The notes beneath the pieces are model-generated. The model was not told where the DNA came from, did no database searches, and was given only the letters and a program-made list of their open reading frames with translations. DNA of 64,000 nucleotides from Pilasporangium apinafurcum (taxonomy: Eukaryota; Oomycota; Peronosporomycetes; Pythiales; Pythiaceae): the NCBI GenBank assembly GCA_001600495.1, contig BCKE01000070.1, positions 146,969 to 210,968 of the forward strand, written 5' to 3'. Every line of letters starts with the position of its first letter. Within the stretch, counting starts at the first letter, position 1. This document shows, one piece after another, positions 11,992-24,800 of this stretch. The translations under genes and the position numbers were made by a program.

Positions 11992-14294
11992 AAGCAGGGA
12001 ATTGGAGATGGCGAGGAATAAGATTGGAGTTATACCTACTACTGTAAAGAATTATGGCATGTATTCTTGGAACAAACCACTGGCTGCTACCTTACTGTGT
12101 GTGTGTGTGACCTCACCCGTTCGCCAGCGAGAGTCTCATCTGATGGAACAATGGTAAATGTTCTTCGCGGATTTGGAGAGTAGAAGATTATTGCTGACGC
12201 CGCAGTTTCAGTCCAGTTCACGCAGTCCCACGAGGCACCAAAGCTGGCGTACAAGCTCCTTTTTAAGCATAGTGGAGTCACGTCTGCCGTGCAGACATTG
12301 AGACCACATCACCAGTTCAACTATACATACATCCTAGAACGCGGCTTTAGCCATGATGCGGGCTTAGACTTTAGACTATGTGATTAATAGACATAATTAC
12401 CTTTTGCGGCGGGTTATGGAGTCCAATTCCATTAAGCGCAATCGTTTACGGCTTATGAGACAATAGCGGTGAGTACCGCTGACTCGCTTCATTATATATT
12501 TCCGCTGATTAAGCCCCAAAACATCGGCTGCATAGATGTTATCCCGACTTAATCCAATGTATAGTTTTGCGGGTTTAAGTAGACATGACAAAGGAGACGC
12601 GCCTGTACGTCTCAGATGAAGAACAACAGTAGACCTTTTGGAATGCGATGGTTGCAGCTGCGATTTACCCAGTAATACTGCGCCTGCTAGGTCACATGGA
12701 GCCCACTCTTTAAAGGAGATTCCTTATACACATTCGCTCCGTTGCGTGTAAATAGTGGGCATGAATTTGGAATAAGATGAGAATGTATGGCACATCCTCG
12801 GTGTTAATTTTCTATGTACATCGGTTCAGCAAAACTTCAACCGACTGGAACACTAACAGAGTTGCGTGGCAATGCAAATAGTGAAGTGATCCCATCTCTA
12901 TCCGAAGGAATGGTATTTGAAATAGCTTGACCGATCTTAAGAACATTCGATAAGGTGTTGTTCCATTATTACTGCTTTCACGCTAGCAGTAGGTTAACAA
13001 TTTACGAAGATAAACGTTCTGCTTGCGATGTAAAATGATCATTAATAAATTTGCGTCGTTTATTCATAGCGCACACTTCTTCGCTCTTCTTTCTATTACA
13101 AAAAGTCTTTCAAATGCGACAGAAATCGTGCAGTTTTTCTCGCTTTCTCTCTATTGGTCGTTGGCTATCGATTGATCGATCCGTCATCTAATGATTGAAA
13201 CCATCCAGAGTGGATGTGCAAAGGCATAAGACACATGCAATGATGACTACAGCTACAACATTACATTCAACACCAGCGTCTCTTCAAGATCTATCAGATC
13301 TGGGTTTGAGAATGAAATAAAGTCATCTCAGTTGTAGGAAGCACGCATGTCGTCGTCAGTTCATAGCTAATTTCTATGCTGCAAAGAGCTATAAGAACAA
13401 TAACGCGTGCGTGCCTTCCCCCTCCTACGTCGAAGTTTCGGCACAGACAACCACACGCTTCCCATCCTGACGTCACTTTTTCGAATCCTCTCATATCTCT
13501 TTACCAATTAAAAACCAAACTGTCTTCATCTTTATTTTTCGTTTCGGTAGGGCGAAATTACGAGCCACCGGAAGCTTTTTCGAGGTTCGTGCTTTTCACG
13601 ACCAACCGGAAAAAGGGAGAACAGACTTCACAATCTGTCAGCAAGGAGGTGGATCTCTGACGTCTGGGTGAACGGAAATGTACAGAATTGAATGGGCCAT
13701 GCGAAGCAATCAACTGATTATCTCTGGGGTCACTGGATATTGTCAGAGGCACAAGTGGATCGCGATAGCGGACAGGCCGAGACGGGCCATAGTCATTGAT
13801 GGGTAAAGTCTGAAGGTACCAACTAAAAAATTTAACCCAATTGCCGATGCCACGCAGACAGGGCCCTCTTTTGCTAGGCGTACACACATCTTATTCCACA
13901 CGCAATCCTAAATGATAGGCAGGAAAAAGGGCAGAAGAAACTCGATCAATATGGAGTCAGACGGCCGTCAAAGGAGAGTTTTGGTAGTGAAAGTATCTCC
14001 TGCTCACCATTGTCCAGTTCTGCTGGTCATACTGGCGTATGTTCACAAGTCACTGATAACTGCTGTTTGCACCTGATACCAATCAACGAGACATGATAAA
14101 GAAAAGCCTTTTCATTCTATCAGAAATGATTGATCGTCATCGTTCAGTACTTTTGGACGTGTGTTCCATGCTAACAAATCATGATTGATGGGTAACATAG
14201 GTGGGGTATAAATATTTGCTTAGTTTATGGCACATTATTATGCACACATGTTTGTTTGCTATCTAATTTACTAGCACACAAACTGCTTTTGCTG
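11992..14294. other. Intergenic, MYB copies 6-7
   Basis: About 2.3 kb without a supportable gene. A short (TG)n run lies near 12098-12111. Confidence 0.55.
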
Positions 14295-14822
14295 CTACAT
14301 GGGTTGTTCAAAGGAAAAATTTGCGATGAAGAAGTCAAGAGACTCGTTCAAACTCGGTAGGTCGCTCACTAATGCCATTGTCACACCCGTTTCTTTATCT
14401 TTTCCTTTGTTAACCATGTCGTTCGCTTTCACAATCTCCATCATAGGACTCAAATCATGTAGCTTGTGCACCGCTACTGGTGATAGCGGGTTCTCCACCA
14501 GAGTTGAAGCTGACGGTGTATGAATCAGCGCGTCCAATTGCAACATGTCGAGCTCGATTCGGTGCTCTCGCCGCAGTTGCAACGAGTTGTCCCAGCATGA
14601 CCCGCTGAGGCGTTCCAAGCATTGTTCTTGGTATTTTTGCGCGTGAGTCTGCACTTGACGGATCGACCGGGTACCGACGTACGCGGTGATCGCTCGCCAC
14701 GGTCCACGCGGGTAGAGCTTGAGCGCTTGTAAGAAGCGGTCATGCTCACCAATCGACCACATTCCTCTACGCTTCATAGCTCCATGGCTAGGGCAGGCAA
14801 TGGAGTTCGTAGGACGCTTCAT
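14295..14822 (-). CDS. SHAQKYF-type MYB protein, copy 7
   Basis: Intronless, 175 residues. The MYB repeat is at about 20-66 (GMWSIGEHDRFLQALKLYP, GPWRAITAYVGTRSIRQ, THAQKYQEQ). Glycine replaces the second acidic residue of the WSxEEHDRF segment. The linker is less basic than usual (CLERLSGSCWDNSLQLRR), and the downstream block reads EHRIELDML (86-94), with Glu in place of Asp. SPVAVHKLHDLSPMMEI corresponds to the SPQSV middle motif of copies 4-6. The C-terminus is LPSLNESLDFFIANFSFEQPM. Clearly orthodox in the DNA-binding fold, with drift in the linker. Confidence 0.9.
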   Translation of the reverse strand: MKRPTNSIACPSHGAMKRRGMWSIGEHDRFLQALKLYPRGPWRAITAYVGTRSIRQVQTHAQKYQEQCLERLSGSCWDNSLQLRREHRIELDMLQLDALIHTPSASTLVENPLSPVAVHKLHDLSPMMEIVKANDMVNKGKDKETGVTMALVSDLPSLNESLDFFIANFSFEQPM

Positions 14823-17025
14823 GTTGGAAAAACTTATTGCTGGATGTACTGCTGCCAGATGATAAGTGATGGAGGCAATGGAAATTGAAAAATGTGAGAA
14901 GAGGAGAAGGAAAATCCAGACAGCTCTTCACCCGTTTGTTGGTCGATGCGGATGGGTATGTTTCCGCTTTGGGTGTCATCACTTATTCATTAGATTCCTT
15001 CTCGAATAGAAGAGAGTGAATCTGAATTCTATGATGACACACACGACGATTGTATATCAACAGTTCCTCATCCCCCTCCCCCCAATATCAATGAAAGAGC
15101 GGGTCCAAATTCTTTGAGGTATGAGATATACCTCAGATAGCGACACAGAACCAACCAAGTGTCGATACATAAATGATTCAAAAATGAAGATGGGCTTCTT
15201 TAACTAACAAAGAAACACGCCAATCTTTACTCCCATATGTGAATAGATTTCTCTGTGTTCGTTGAGACTAAATCAATCCCCCAACATCCAAATCTGCCAC
15301 CACATTCACATAAAAGTGAGCCTAAGTCTTTTGAAAGAATTCAGATTCGGTGTTTGCTGAACCATTCCGAATTAAACGTGGAGAGAAATCAATGAATCCA
15401 ATTCGTGAACGGACCGGCCACCCCCATCTAGTTGCTCACCCATGACACACCCCTTCTCATTCGTCAGATGTTTACGTGTTTACTGGCAGCATCTACTTCT
15501 CATCTTGTTTCTCTCTTATTCTCTACTCGTGCCTTGCATATCCTGAGTCACTTTTTTCCCAGAATTATAACAGCGGTGATAGCCAGCAAGAAATGCGCGT
15601 GCCTCAGTCAAGATCGAGTTGAATGGGTAGGCCGCCATTGACCATTTGTAAGATATAATCTCCAAATTTATCTTTAACTCACAAACACTACAGCCAATAA
15701 GTAGGAAAGTAGCACAGCGTATGTGCTTAGACACAAGCTGTGCTCTATCCCATGAGATGCGGGTCTGGCTGGAAAATAGATGAGTGCGAAGGTGACTGTG
15801 ATGCATGGTGGCTTATGTGCACATTTCAGTCAGCAGATAAAAAAACATAGATACCGAAGCAAGCACGACATCCCATAATAACTTTGCTGATTGAGTCGAC
15901 GTGGCTGATGTATGCTGTCTGATTGATCCAGAAATTTGATGACGCGCTTATCAACACTGCAACCAGAGTGGATAAACGAAGATCTGAGTGAGTGGTCACA
16001 GAACTCTATTAAAAATGACCAGGATGAGGTACTCTTGACAACATGTGGATGAGCGACAGCATTAAGGTGTGTGAATTGCATAGTTCCGAACGAGTTTAAA
16101 TCTGCATTGGCACGACCAACGTTTTCTTCAGTCTCGTTCTTGTACCTAGTATCATACCACAGTAGCTCACAAGTACAGTACGCCAAGGTAGAGCATGTGG
16201 AACGCCAATTGATTGCTATTCTATCATGGTGAAGTGCAGGAAGGATGTCGTTGATAAGGTGCAACTTTTTCAAGCCATATTAATCATGGTATTACAGTCG
16301 CTATGAATTGTGCTGCTCTGGTTGGACCTTCTATCATATATCATACAGACGCAGGTAAGTCTTCAAAACGATCGCTAGTCCTATTAGAATACTTAGCTGT
16401 TCAATTACCCCAGGAACAAAAATGCATAGAACTCGAGACTTGGCTCCTATCATACAATGGCAGATCTACAATCATTACGCTGGTTATAACCTTGCGAAAG
16501 TAGATCGATAGGTGATGGGCTTTCGTGGGAATCATTTCATGCCGTGTACAACATTGACGATCTGTGACTTATACTATTTATCAAATACAGAATGGTTGGT
16601 GAGTATGTAAAGTGCAAGAACGGAGCAATTCAGAGTTTGCAGATGAGGTCATTCAACAGTGGAGTGGCCAGGCAACGACAGGCAAGAAATTCAACAATAG
16701 GAACCCGCTGTACTGAGCCAAATATTGCGCAGAATATACATACATGCGACTGCAACTTCATATAAAAGTGTACATTTCGTTTTGATGAACACTTCCAAAA
16801 AGAATGCAAAAACAATTTCGTGTTTTAATTTTGCTTTAGCGGCATTTTGTAGTGCAAATCTTCACGTATAAAAAGAGATAATTTAGGATAAATACGCGCT
16901 TCGGCAACATGAACCAGTCGTGGCTACTGTTTCCTGTCTGCGCGGTATTCAAAAATGTCACCCTCGCTTTGTCTCTGTCTTTTTCTTTCTTTCTTCTTCT
17001 TCTTTTTCCTCTTCTTTACCCACAA
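14823..17025. other. Intergenic, MYB copies 7-8
   Basis: The longest frame is a 147-codon minus-strand stretch at 15830-16273 with no family resemblance. A C/T-rich tract lies at 16970-17020. Confidence 0.55.
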
Positions 17026-17556
17026 TCAACGCGAGAAGCATTCAATGAAGAAATCAAGCGATTCGCCTAACGTCGGTAAGTCATTCGCATGAATTGCATC
17101 TTCAAACACCTCAGTCGACTGATCATTCCAGTTTCTTTGGTCGTTGGAGTGCGAAAATGGGGTGGGCATGGATGGAGAAGCGGGGCTCGTGCTCGTTACT
17201 TCGTCATTTCCTTGGCAGCTGACATTGATGTGAGATAAAAGAGAGGTATTGGCTCGACGCTTCCCACTGCTCACGTTGAAACGCATTCGCAGTGCATCTT
17301 GCTCATCAATGCGATGCTCGCCAGCACGTTGACTTCGACTTTTGCGCACACCACGCAGTCGTCGAGCGATCTTTTCCTGGTATTTTTGAGCGTGCTTCTG
17401 CACTTGCCTTACGGATCTTGTGCCAATGTGCTCCGTGATCGCTCGCCACGGCCCTTGGGGGTATTTTTTGAGTGCCTCGAGGAAAAGATCGTGCTCCTTC
17501 GTGGACCACAGACCTGTTCCGTATGCAGATTTGTTATTTTTTGCGGCAGGTGCCAT
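17026..17556 (-). CDS. SHAQKYF-type MYB protein, copy 8
   Basis: Intronless, 176 residues from the ATG at 17556 (MAPAAKNNKS); the frame is open to an ATG at 17703. The MYB repeat is at about 14-62 (GLWSTKEHDLFLEALKKYP, GPWRAITEHIGTRSVRQVQ, KHAQKYQEK). KIARRLRGVRKSRSQRAG and EHRID (80-84) follow. The middle region is Ser/Asn/Pro-rich (SPASPSMPTP) and lacks the LISVP element. The C-terminus is LPTLGESLDFFIECFSR. A pyrimidine-rich stretch of cttcttctt type at 16970-17020 lies just beyond the stop. Confidence 0.9.
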   Translation of the reverse strand: MAPAAKNNKSAYGTGLWSTKEHDLFLEALKKYPQGPWRAITEHIGTRSVRQVQKHAQKYQEKIARRLRGVRKSRSQRAGEHRIDEQDALRMRFNVSSGKRRANTSLLSHINVSCQGNDEVTSTSPASPSMPTPFSHSNDQRNWNDQSTEVFEDAIHANDLPTLGESLDFFIECFSR

Positions 17557-18549
17557 GACGAATAGATCATCGAGAACATTCAAGAATGAGTTCCTTGCTC
17601 CTCCCCTCGTCTTCAACCCAAACGCAACTGTCTGGTGCCAATGGTTCGTTTCGTGGGTGACATTGAAGCCGATGTACTGGCCACCTCTGGGTGGAAGATT
17701 CATTACCAGGCTCTAATCGGTAACTTACTTTGTGGTGTTTTCCAAGTTTTTGCGAAACTCGGGGATTGTCTCCGATAATATATGGTCAGTTTGACCTCCA
17801 TGGGGCCAGATCGTGCAAATACCATGTTAAATACACAGCCATTTGATGTCGATGATGCGCCGGTTGAACACGCCGTTTGCTCGCATTTCTCTTGCAAGAG
17901 AGCACGGAGAAGTCCGGTAACACGGCAAGCAAATCAGGGGCTAGGAATGCTACGAACTCTATGAAACGTAGTACGTAAATGTTTCTCTCTGAACATCAAT
18001 ATCATGGGGCACTTTGAGTTCAGTAAGTTAGAACCTCAGTGTTTTTGCCACACCTTCAGGTCGTACTATCGGTGTCCATCAAGTGGAATGAGGTTATCTA
18101 ATGCATACGATGACTCGTAACATGCATATGTCCGAGAAGTTTGTGTATATGCCTTTGACAATGCGAGCGCTTTCTACAAGGTGCAAAATCAAGTGAAATG
18201 ATTGCTGTCGACTGTGAGGTTCTGTGGCTGTCTGGAGTATATAATTAATCGAAAAAGATCTGATAACTCCAGTATCGAAGTATTCTTACAGAAAGAAACT
18301 TCAATATAGGCGTGGAATAGAAGTTGGTCACTCTTTTCTTTCTTTTGATTTGCTGGGTGTCTATTGCTATAGAGGTCGAAAGCATCCAATTGTGAAATTG
18401 AAATGCACTCTACGACTTGTATGGTATATAATGGGTATGTTCTGCCAAGCCTTACGCAGGAGAATATCGCAAAATGTTCCTATGAAGAACCTGGACGGCA
18501 TGGATGGGATAAATACTCGCCCCTTTGTTGCAGCAGATCAATCTTGCAA
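17557..18549. other. Intergenic, MYB copies 8-9
   Basis: Nothing recognised apart from the possible N-terminal extension of copy 8 (to 17703). Confidence 0.55.
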
Positions 18550-19062
18550 CTATACGGACTCCAACGTAAAGCATTTAATAAAGAAATCCAGCGATTCGCT
18601 CAACGTCGGTAAGTCACTATCGTCGATCATCGCCGACAAGTCCGAAAGACGTTCGCCACACCCATCAGCATAGTAATCGTCAGTTAAAGTATTACGAGGT
18701 GAAGATGTCAATGAGCTGAGGTTCACTGTCGGTACACTGATCAATGTTCGTCGCTGCAACACATCATGGTCAATGCGGTGTTCTTGTCGAAGCCGGTGTT
18801 TCTTCTCCTTAGGCACCCCACGAAGGCGGCGTGCAATCTTTTCCTGATATTTTTGCGCATGAGTTTGCACTTGGCGAATTGAGCGGGTTCCAATGTGCTC
18901 CGTAATCGCTCGCCAAGGCCCATGCGGATACATTTTGAGCGCTTCCAGGAATCGATCGTGTTCTTCAGCAGACCACACGCCAGTGCCTCCTCCACCGCTT
19001 GTGATAATCTTGGCTATTGGTTCTTGTTTCATTGTAGACAGAGAAGAGTTGGTCGAGATCAT
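18550..19062 (-). CDS. SHAQKYF-type MYB protein, copy 9
   Basis: Intronless; 170 residues from the ATG at 19062, with 19032 and 19224 as other possible starts. The MYB repeat is at about 26-74, preceded by a Gly run (GGGGTGVWSAEEHDRFLEAL, GPWRAITEHIGTRSIRQ, THAQKYQEK). RRLRGVPKEKKHRLRQ and EHRIDHDVL (94-102) follow, then RTLISVPTVNL as in copies 3 and 4. The C-terminus is LPTLSESLDFFIKCFTLESV. It lies less than 1 kb from copy 8 in the same orientation and may be a tandem duplicate of it or of copy 4, to which its linker is closer. Confidence 0.9.
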   Translation of the reverse strand: MISTNSSLSTMKQEPIAKIITSGGGGTGVWSAEEHDRFLEALKMYPHGPWRAITEHIGTRSIRQVQTHAQKYQEKIARRLRGVPKEKKHRLRQEHRIDHDVLQRRTLISVPTVNLSSLTSSPRNTLTDDYYADGCGERLSDLSAMIDDSDLPTLSESLDFFIKCFTLESV

Positions 19063-20184
19063 GCAGCTAGCAGACGAATTTGACAATGAGCATTGCCATG
19101 TGTAGGTCAGATTCGTCGGATGTGAGGAGAGTAGTGGTAAAGCGTGAGGTAATACGGTGGGGCGACAAAATCTTGGGGTGTGCGTGGGTCGCCTCTTCGC
19201 AAGAGCAAGTCTCGTCAAGTTCAAGGCTAGGAATACTTATTGCTCCCATAGGGATACGCCAGTCTTGCTGAACCGCAAGTGGGGTACATATGCACCCCAA
19301 ATGTCATTGTCGCGACAAATTTATCTTAGCCGCGTTGAGAAACAACCCAACAACCAAACGATGAAGGGGAGTTCTGCATAGTGAAGAGACAAAAAAGCAG
19401 AGTTGGCAGTGCTTGTGTACACTGTCGAACCAATTGCTGACACTACTAATATTTCACTTTTTCTGGCCAGAGCTTCTAAGGTGGTATTCCGAATGCATCT
19501 GAAGAAATCCAGGACGCAAAGAGTTCAGCCGTTTCTCCACAAGTCGGAGAAACCCACAAGAGTGATGGGGCTGCACAGTAATAACTATTCGTATATTTGT
19601 ACAGCACTGAGTCAGCATTTTCGATGATAAAAACCATAGAAAAAGACAAAGTCATTGGCAAGTTATCCTCATCACCTTCATATGGATACCGTGTACTACT
19701 CTTGATACTTCAGCCTCTGCTTCTCTAGGCTGCTTTGCAAGTGTGAAGAAATTTGTAGTGGTTCCAACTTCAATGAGATTGTAGTTTGTGGTTTTTGGGT
19801 CCATCACCATGCAACTCTTCCTTATCACAGTCATTCGGCAGAAAGAGGCAAGAGCAGTGAGTCACCAAACACATGCACATCACACATTCTTGTGTACACC
19901 ACCAGATTGCTAAGGTCGACATGGGCTGCATCTGCTATCTCTCATCCTCTTTAAATCCTGTGTTGGAGCTCTAAACTATGCTGTTACCTATGCAATCATT
20001 GCAATCTGCTTTTTTTCATTGCATCATCCACAGAATTTTGATTCCCACATATCGTGTTTCAAGTAAGGATGAGTTGTCTAGTTTTACTCATCTATTTGCT
20101 CTAGTTTCTATTTCCTTACTTGTTGCATGAAAAGAATGAGTTGATAAATATCTCACAGTTATTGTTCTCTCAGCTCTAAGATCA
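19063..20184. other. Intergenic, MYB copies 9-10
   Basis: Nothing recognised apart from the possible upstream start of copy 9 (to 19224). Confidence 0.55.
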
Positions 20185-20823
20185 TCATGAAAAACACTTG
20201 ATGAAGAAATCAAGTGATTCGCTCAGACTGGGCAACTCGTCTACCTTTGCCAGTGAATCTACAAGCTCAGCAGTTATCACTGTTGTCTCCACCGTCATCT
20301 CCTCATCATTCAATATCAATGGCGACATCGGTAACGGTAGTGGTTTCGCAAACACATCCGCCAGTGTCATCGGGTCGTTGGTCACTTGCAAATTCGAGAT
20401 TGCATCCGGTGATGTTGGATCTGTAGACTGGACCAACGGTGATGCTTGGTGTTGTTGTGCCTGTGATGGTAATGGTGTTTTAATCTTGTCACTAGACACA
20501 CTCAACAGCGTGTGTTGCCGAAGCATGTCATGGTCAATGCGATGCTCCTGTCGTAGTCGAAGTTTTTTCTCACAACGCACTCCGCGCAACCGCCGCATAA
20601 TCTTTTCCTGGTATTTCTGCGCATGGGTCTGTACCTGACGGATCGATCGTGACCCAACGTGGTTGGTGATATCACGCCATGGCCCATGCGGGAATTTTTT
20701 GAGCGCTTCGAGGAACCGGTCGTGCTCTTCAGGTGACCAAACCCCACGGCCACTAGAGCTACTGGAGGTAGGAGACGAGGGGCTACTCTTGGCTGAAGCG
20801 ATAGCATTCATAATGCAAGTCAT
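20185..20823 (-). CDS. SHAQKYF-type MYB protein, copy 10
   Basis: Intronless, 212 residues from the ATG at 20823; the frame runs open to 21039, but that portion is unlike any paralog. A Ser-rich leader (PSSPTSSSSSGRG) precedes the MYB repeat at about 27-74 (GVWSPEEHDRFLEALKKFP, GPWRDITNHVGSRSIRQ, THAQKYQEK). RRLRGVRCEKKLRLRQ and EHRIDHDML (93-101) follow, then HTLLSVSSDK. A long middle holds SPDAISNLQ and MTLADVFAKPLPL, matching the SPQSV...LADV element of copies 4-6. The C-terminus is LPSLSESLDFFIKCFS. This is the last member of the first block, before the myosin gene. Confidence 0.9.
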   Translation of the reverse strand: MTCIMNAIASAKSSPSSPTSSSSSGRGVWSPEEHDRFLEALKKFPHGPWRDITNHVGSRSIRQVQTHAQKYQEKIMRRLRGVRCEKKLRLRQEHRIDHDMLRQHTLLSVSSDKIKTPLPSQAQQHQASPLVQSTDPTSPDAISNLQVTNDPMTLADVFAKPLPLPMSPLILNDEEMTVETTVITAELVDSLAKVDELPSLSESLDFFIKCFS

Positions 20824-21889
20824 GCTACCTTGGCTGAAAGGAGAATGAACAAGCAGAAGTGGTAGTACGTCTTTCCTGGTTGTGCTTGGATTGAGAAATC
20901 GCGGAATGAGCTCCAGCAGAGCGATAAACGCACAGAACTTGGAGCGAGAGTGGGCACTGAGGTAGATGGACCCGCACCTGTACGTACACTTTTGCATACC
21001 TAAAATCCTTGAAGCCATTGAGAGGAGATGAGCCAGCACAAAAAATGACTTGGCATATGGGCTCTTCCACTCTCTCAGTGGGCTTGGTTGGTTGTGTAGT
21101 CCGATTTCGTTTGCGCAAATGCGTGTTTACTCTTGTGTACTTTGGTTTACCGCTACTCAACTATAGAGAGAAATCGCTTTTTTTTGGTTAAGTGGAGGCG
21201 CAAAAGCCGTTCATTTTCTTGCTTAGAGGAGACAGAATCAGTTCAGCGCCTTGCGGATGGGCTTCACTGTCGTGAGGATATCAGGTTGTTTATCTTGATT
21301 AAATGGACCACTTCACATGTACACACATTACTAAACGCAAATCGACTCGACTCAAAAAATCAAATATGTTCAGCATGAACGAAGCAGCATTTCAGTTTTG
21401 GCCCCCAATCTTCAATCGCCACCAGTTGCAAAACAACTCGAATCCCTTCAACAATGGCAATCGCACATGAAGCAGAGCGCAATTTATCTTTATTTCTGAC
21501 TCTTCGCTCTTTCTACACGGAATGTTGAACTCTTCGACTATTTAATACGCACACGAGTACGAGTGAAGGGATTTGAATTGTAATCATTCGTAGTCTACTC
21601 TACCCATCAATAAGAAACTAAGAAAGCAAAAAGAAATCTATGGCAGCAACATTCGAGGAGAAAGCGAGCACATTAGATTGCAAAACATGAGACCAGTTTT
21701 CCTCCTTGCGAAACACACGAATGGATACATACCGGTCCACCCACCCTTTGTATGCTGACTTTTCTTCTTGTCACAGCAATGTCTTTCTTAAACACACATC
21801 ATCCACTCCCTTTGGCTATAATGACGCAAGTGGGGTCCTGATTTTGTAGTCTCTCGTCTGGCATTCTTTGCTTTTTCCTGGGATGACTA
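20824..21889. other. Intergenic between the first MYB block and the myosin gene
   Basis: Contains the 5' flank of MYB copy 10 and the 3' flank of the myosin gene; no further gene seen. Confidence 0.6.
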
Positions 21890-24800
21890 CTATTTCCTTG
21901 ACGAGAAAAAAGAATTGTTACCGGTACGTCCAGCTTCGTTGCTACGATTCGAAGAACGGAATAAGCCTCCACCACTTGGGCGATGACTCATCGACCCTCT
22001 TGGTTGCATCATCGATGAGTTATCTGGTGGTGAGAGACTAACAGTGGATGAGGTCGAGAAGCGACTACTGCTGGACATAGGGCCAGCATTCGCTAAAATC
22101 GAAATACGTTGGAAATCTTCCACTTCCATCGGTGCTGGTCGTTCAAGGCGTGTGGTTGAAGATGATGAAGCGTTTTGTTTTGGGGTATCGAGTTGTGATA
22201 ATGTGATCCTCATACTCGTGCCAATAAACTCTTTCGTATGCACGTGGACTTGAATATCTGGACGCTCTGCGAGCTTCGGAATGATCAGTTGCATAAAACC
22301 ATCCAACATCATTGGAGTCACGTATTTCAGCTCTACACCCATAGGAAACGTGTCCGAGACGATTGGACCACCGTCGAGAACGTTTTTTAGCCATCTGGTC
22401 ATGTAGTCGAGCTTCTTCGGGTTACCCTGCGCCCAATCAGTCAGCAACCGCTTCCATGGCACCGAGCCTAATGTGTAATGCATGGGTTTGGGGAAATTGC
22501 GAATCTCTTCCCAATGATCCTTGACACGCCGAGCACTGCCTTTTGCAGATACCTTGGATCGCGCATGGTTGATGCGTGCAGCGCTTTTCAGCAACAAGTG
22601 TTGTGCCTCACCTGACTTCGGATCCGAAACTGCGATAGATCTATCGGACGAATGACCTACAAATGAGCTGCGCAAGTTTCCTGAGTTGGGCGGTGCAGTC
22701 GTTGACGACGAACCGTTGTTACCGTTCGCGCTGGTAATACTACCCAAATCAGCCGGTAATTCCATGGCCTCACAGATATAGTTTCGAAGCTTTTCGTATT
22801 CTGCTTCTAATGATGCCAAGTAAGTCAAGTCTTTGCTTTCTTGGTCACGGTGCGCCAGTTTTTGCACTTGCTCGCCGACTTCCTTCGATTGCTGCCAGTT
22901 CTTCAGATTTCGATTCTCAGTTTTCAATCTCTGGATTTCGACTTCCTGTTTCTCGAGCTGCTGTCGCAAGCGCTCATTTTCTTCGTGCAACGCAGTGATC
23001 ACTTCCTGACTTTCATCTAAAATTCCACTACTAGTACTAAACCGCTGGTTATTGTACAATGAGCCACGCGAAGAGCCATTTGTGGGGACACCACCACCGG
23101 CAGTGCCAGAATTACCGGCTTGCAAATCCAATGGACCACCGAGTGATCGGGTTCTGGATGCTGAGGGCGAAATTTTGGTCTGGATTACATTTTGTTTGCG
23201 ATCTAGTTTCATTTGCAATTGCGCAACCTTTGACCCCAATGCCTTGTACGCTTTCTCCTTCTCCATTTTCTTTAAGAACACCATACGCAGTAAGGAGAAG
23301 CGCCAAAAGCCCTGCAGCCGCTTCACCGCTTCGAGTTGCTTTAAGTAGCGGCGTCTCACCACAAACATACGACAAATCGCTTGGAAACGAATGATCAAAT
23401 TGTCGAATCTCATAACGCGATATGTCTTCCGTGCAACCAACCCGCGGTATTGAGCTTGCAGCCGGCTCACACCACGCCGAAGCTGTAGGAATCGCTTCCG
23501 CAGCACAAACCGACGCCAATATTTCTGGATGATGACTGCGCTACGCTTTTGCCGTAGAAAGCGACGACGCATAATAAAGCAGCGCACCGTTTTCTGGAGT
23601 AGGATGATGTGCTGGCGCAACGCCCAAGCACGCTTCGTCTCCAAACTTTCCAACACGCCTTCTCGAAAGTATACTCGTGTGGCACCCACTTGGTAGTCTT
23701 GAATGTTCCTTCCGGGAAACAATTTATCCATAAGTTGTTCACATTGGAGCTTAACTTGTTCCGAGTCGTATTCGTTCGGGATGGGGCTATGTTGACTCGC
23801 CATGGACGAACTGAGCAGCACTCTAAATTTCTTGACACATTCCAAATGTGGAATACGATTGGGATACGCGCTCCGGGAAACGCGAATCGCTTCAATCACA
23901 CCTGCACACCGAAGTTGATTCACGATCTCACCATGAGAGAAACAGTTCGCACTCTTCAACCCATTGGGTTTCAAACACCGCACATAATGCACATCTGTGA
24001 GCCCAATTTTTTCCATTAATTGCGATAGACTTTCCTTAAACTGTGTACCCACAGTGGTGCGTCGTGGTTGTGCTTGACCGGTCTTTTTTCGTGCACCAAT
24101 AGCTCCTCCCCGAGCAGTAGAGCGACCCGTCGATGCCGCTGGTCCGCTCGCATTGACATCATCGGTAAATGTTTTTGACAAAATTTGCAGCGTAGACGTA
24201 CTCATGCACTGCTTGATGTCGGGTAAAATGGCATCACGATGCTTATCCAGAAATCCAGTCGCGTCGTATGTCACCTTGCCGGCATAATGATAGATAGAAA
24301 ATGCGCATTGATTCAAACGAGGAGTTTCCAGCAACGGGTTGTTCTCCATCACTGCACCCAATTTACTCGCAAACGACGCGTCTGTACCAGTAGCGAGCAG
24401 AGACTCTTCATTGAGGAAACTGATGACACCGAGCCGCCCTTCGATCAGGTTTAGTACGTCCTGGTTATCCGCAAATTGCACGTGCGACCACGAAATATTT
24501 TCTTCCTCGTACTCCAATTGCACAGTCTTGAGCACATCTTGAACGAATTTTTGCTGCAATTTTTCGTTGGCGTAATTGATGCAAAATTGCTCAAATGAGT
24601 TCGTTTCAAAGTGCTCAAACCCGAAAATATCGAGAATACCGATAAACGATGCCGCAGCTTTAGTGTTAACACCGATTGTGTCATTGATCTGATCCACGAG
24701 CCACGAAAACAGCTTCGAGTAGAGACTCTTCGCCAGTGCATCTCGGCAGTCGGTCGCCTGATCCCGCGTCATCGGCTTCAAAATTACTTCTCGGCCAACA

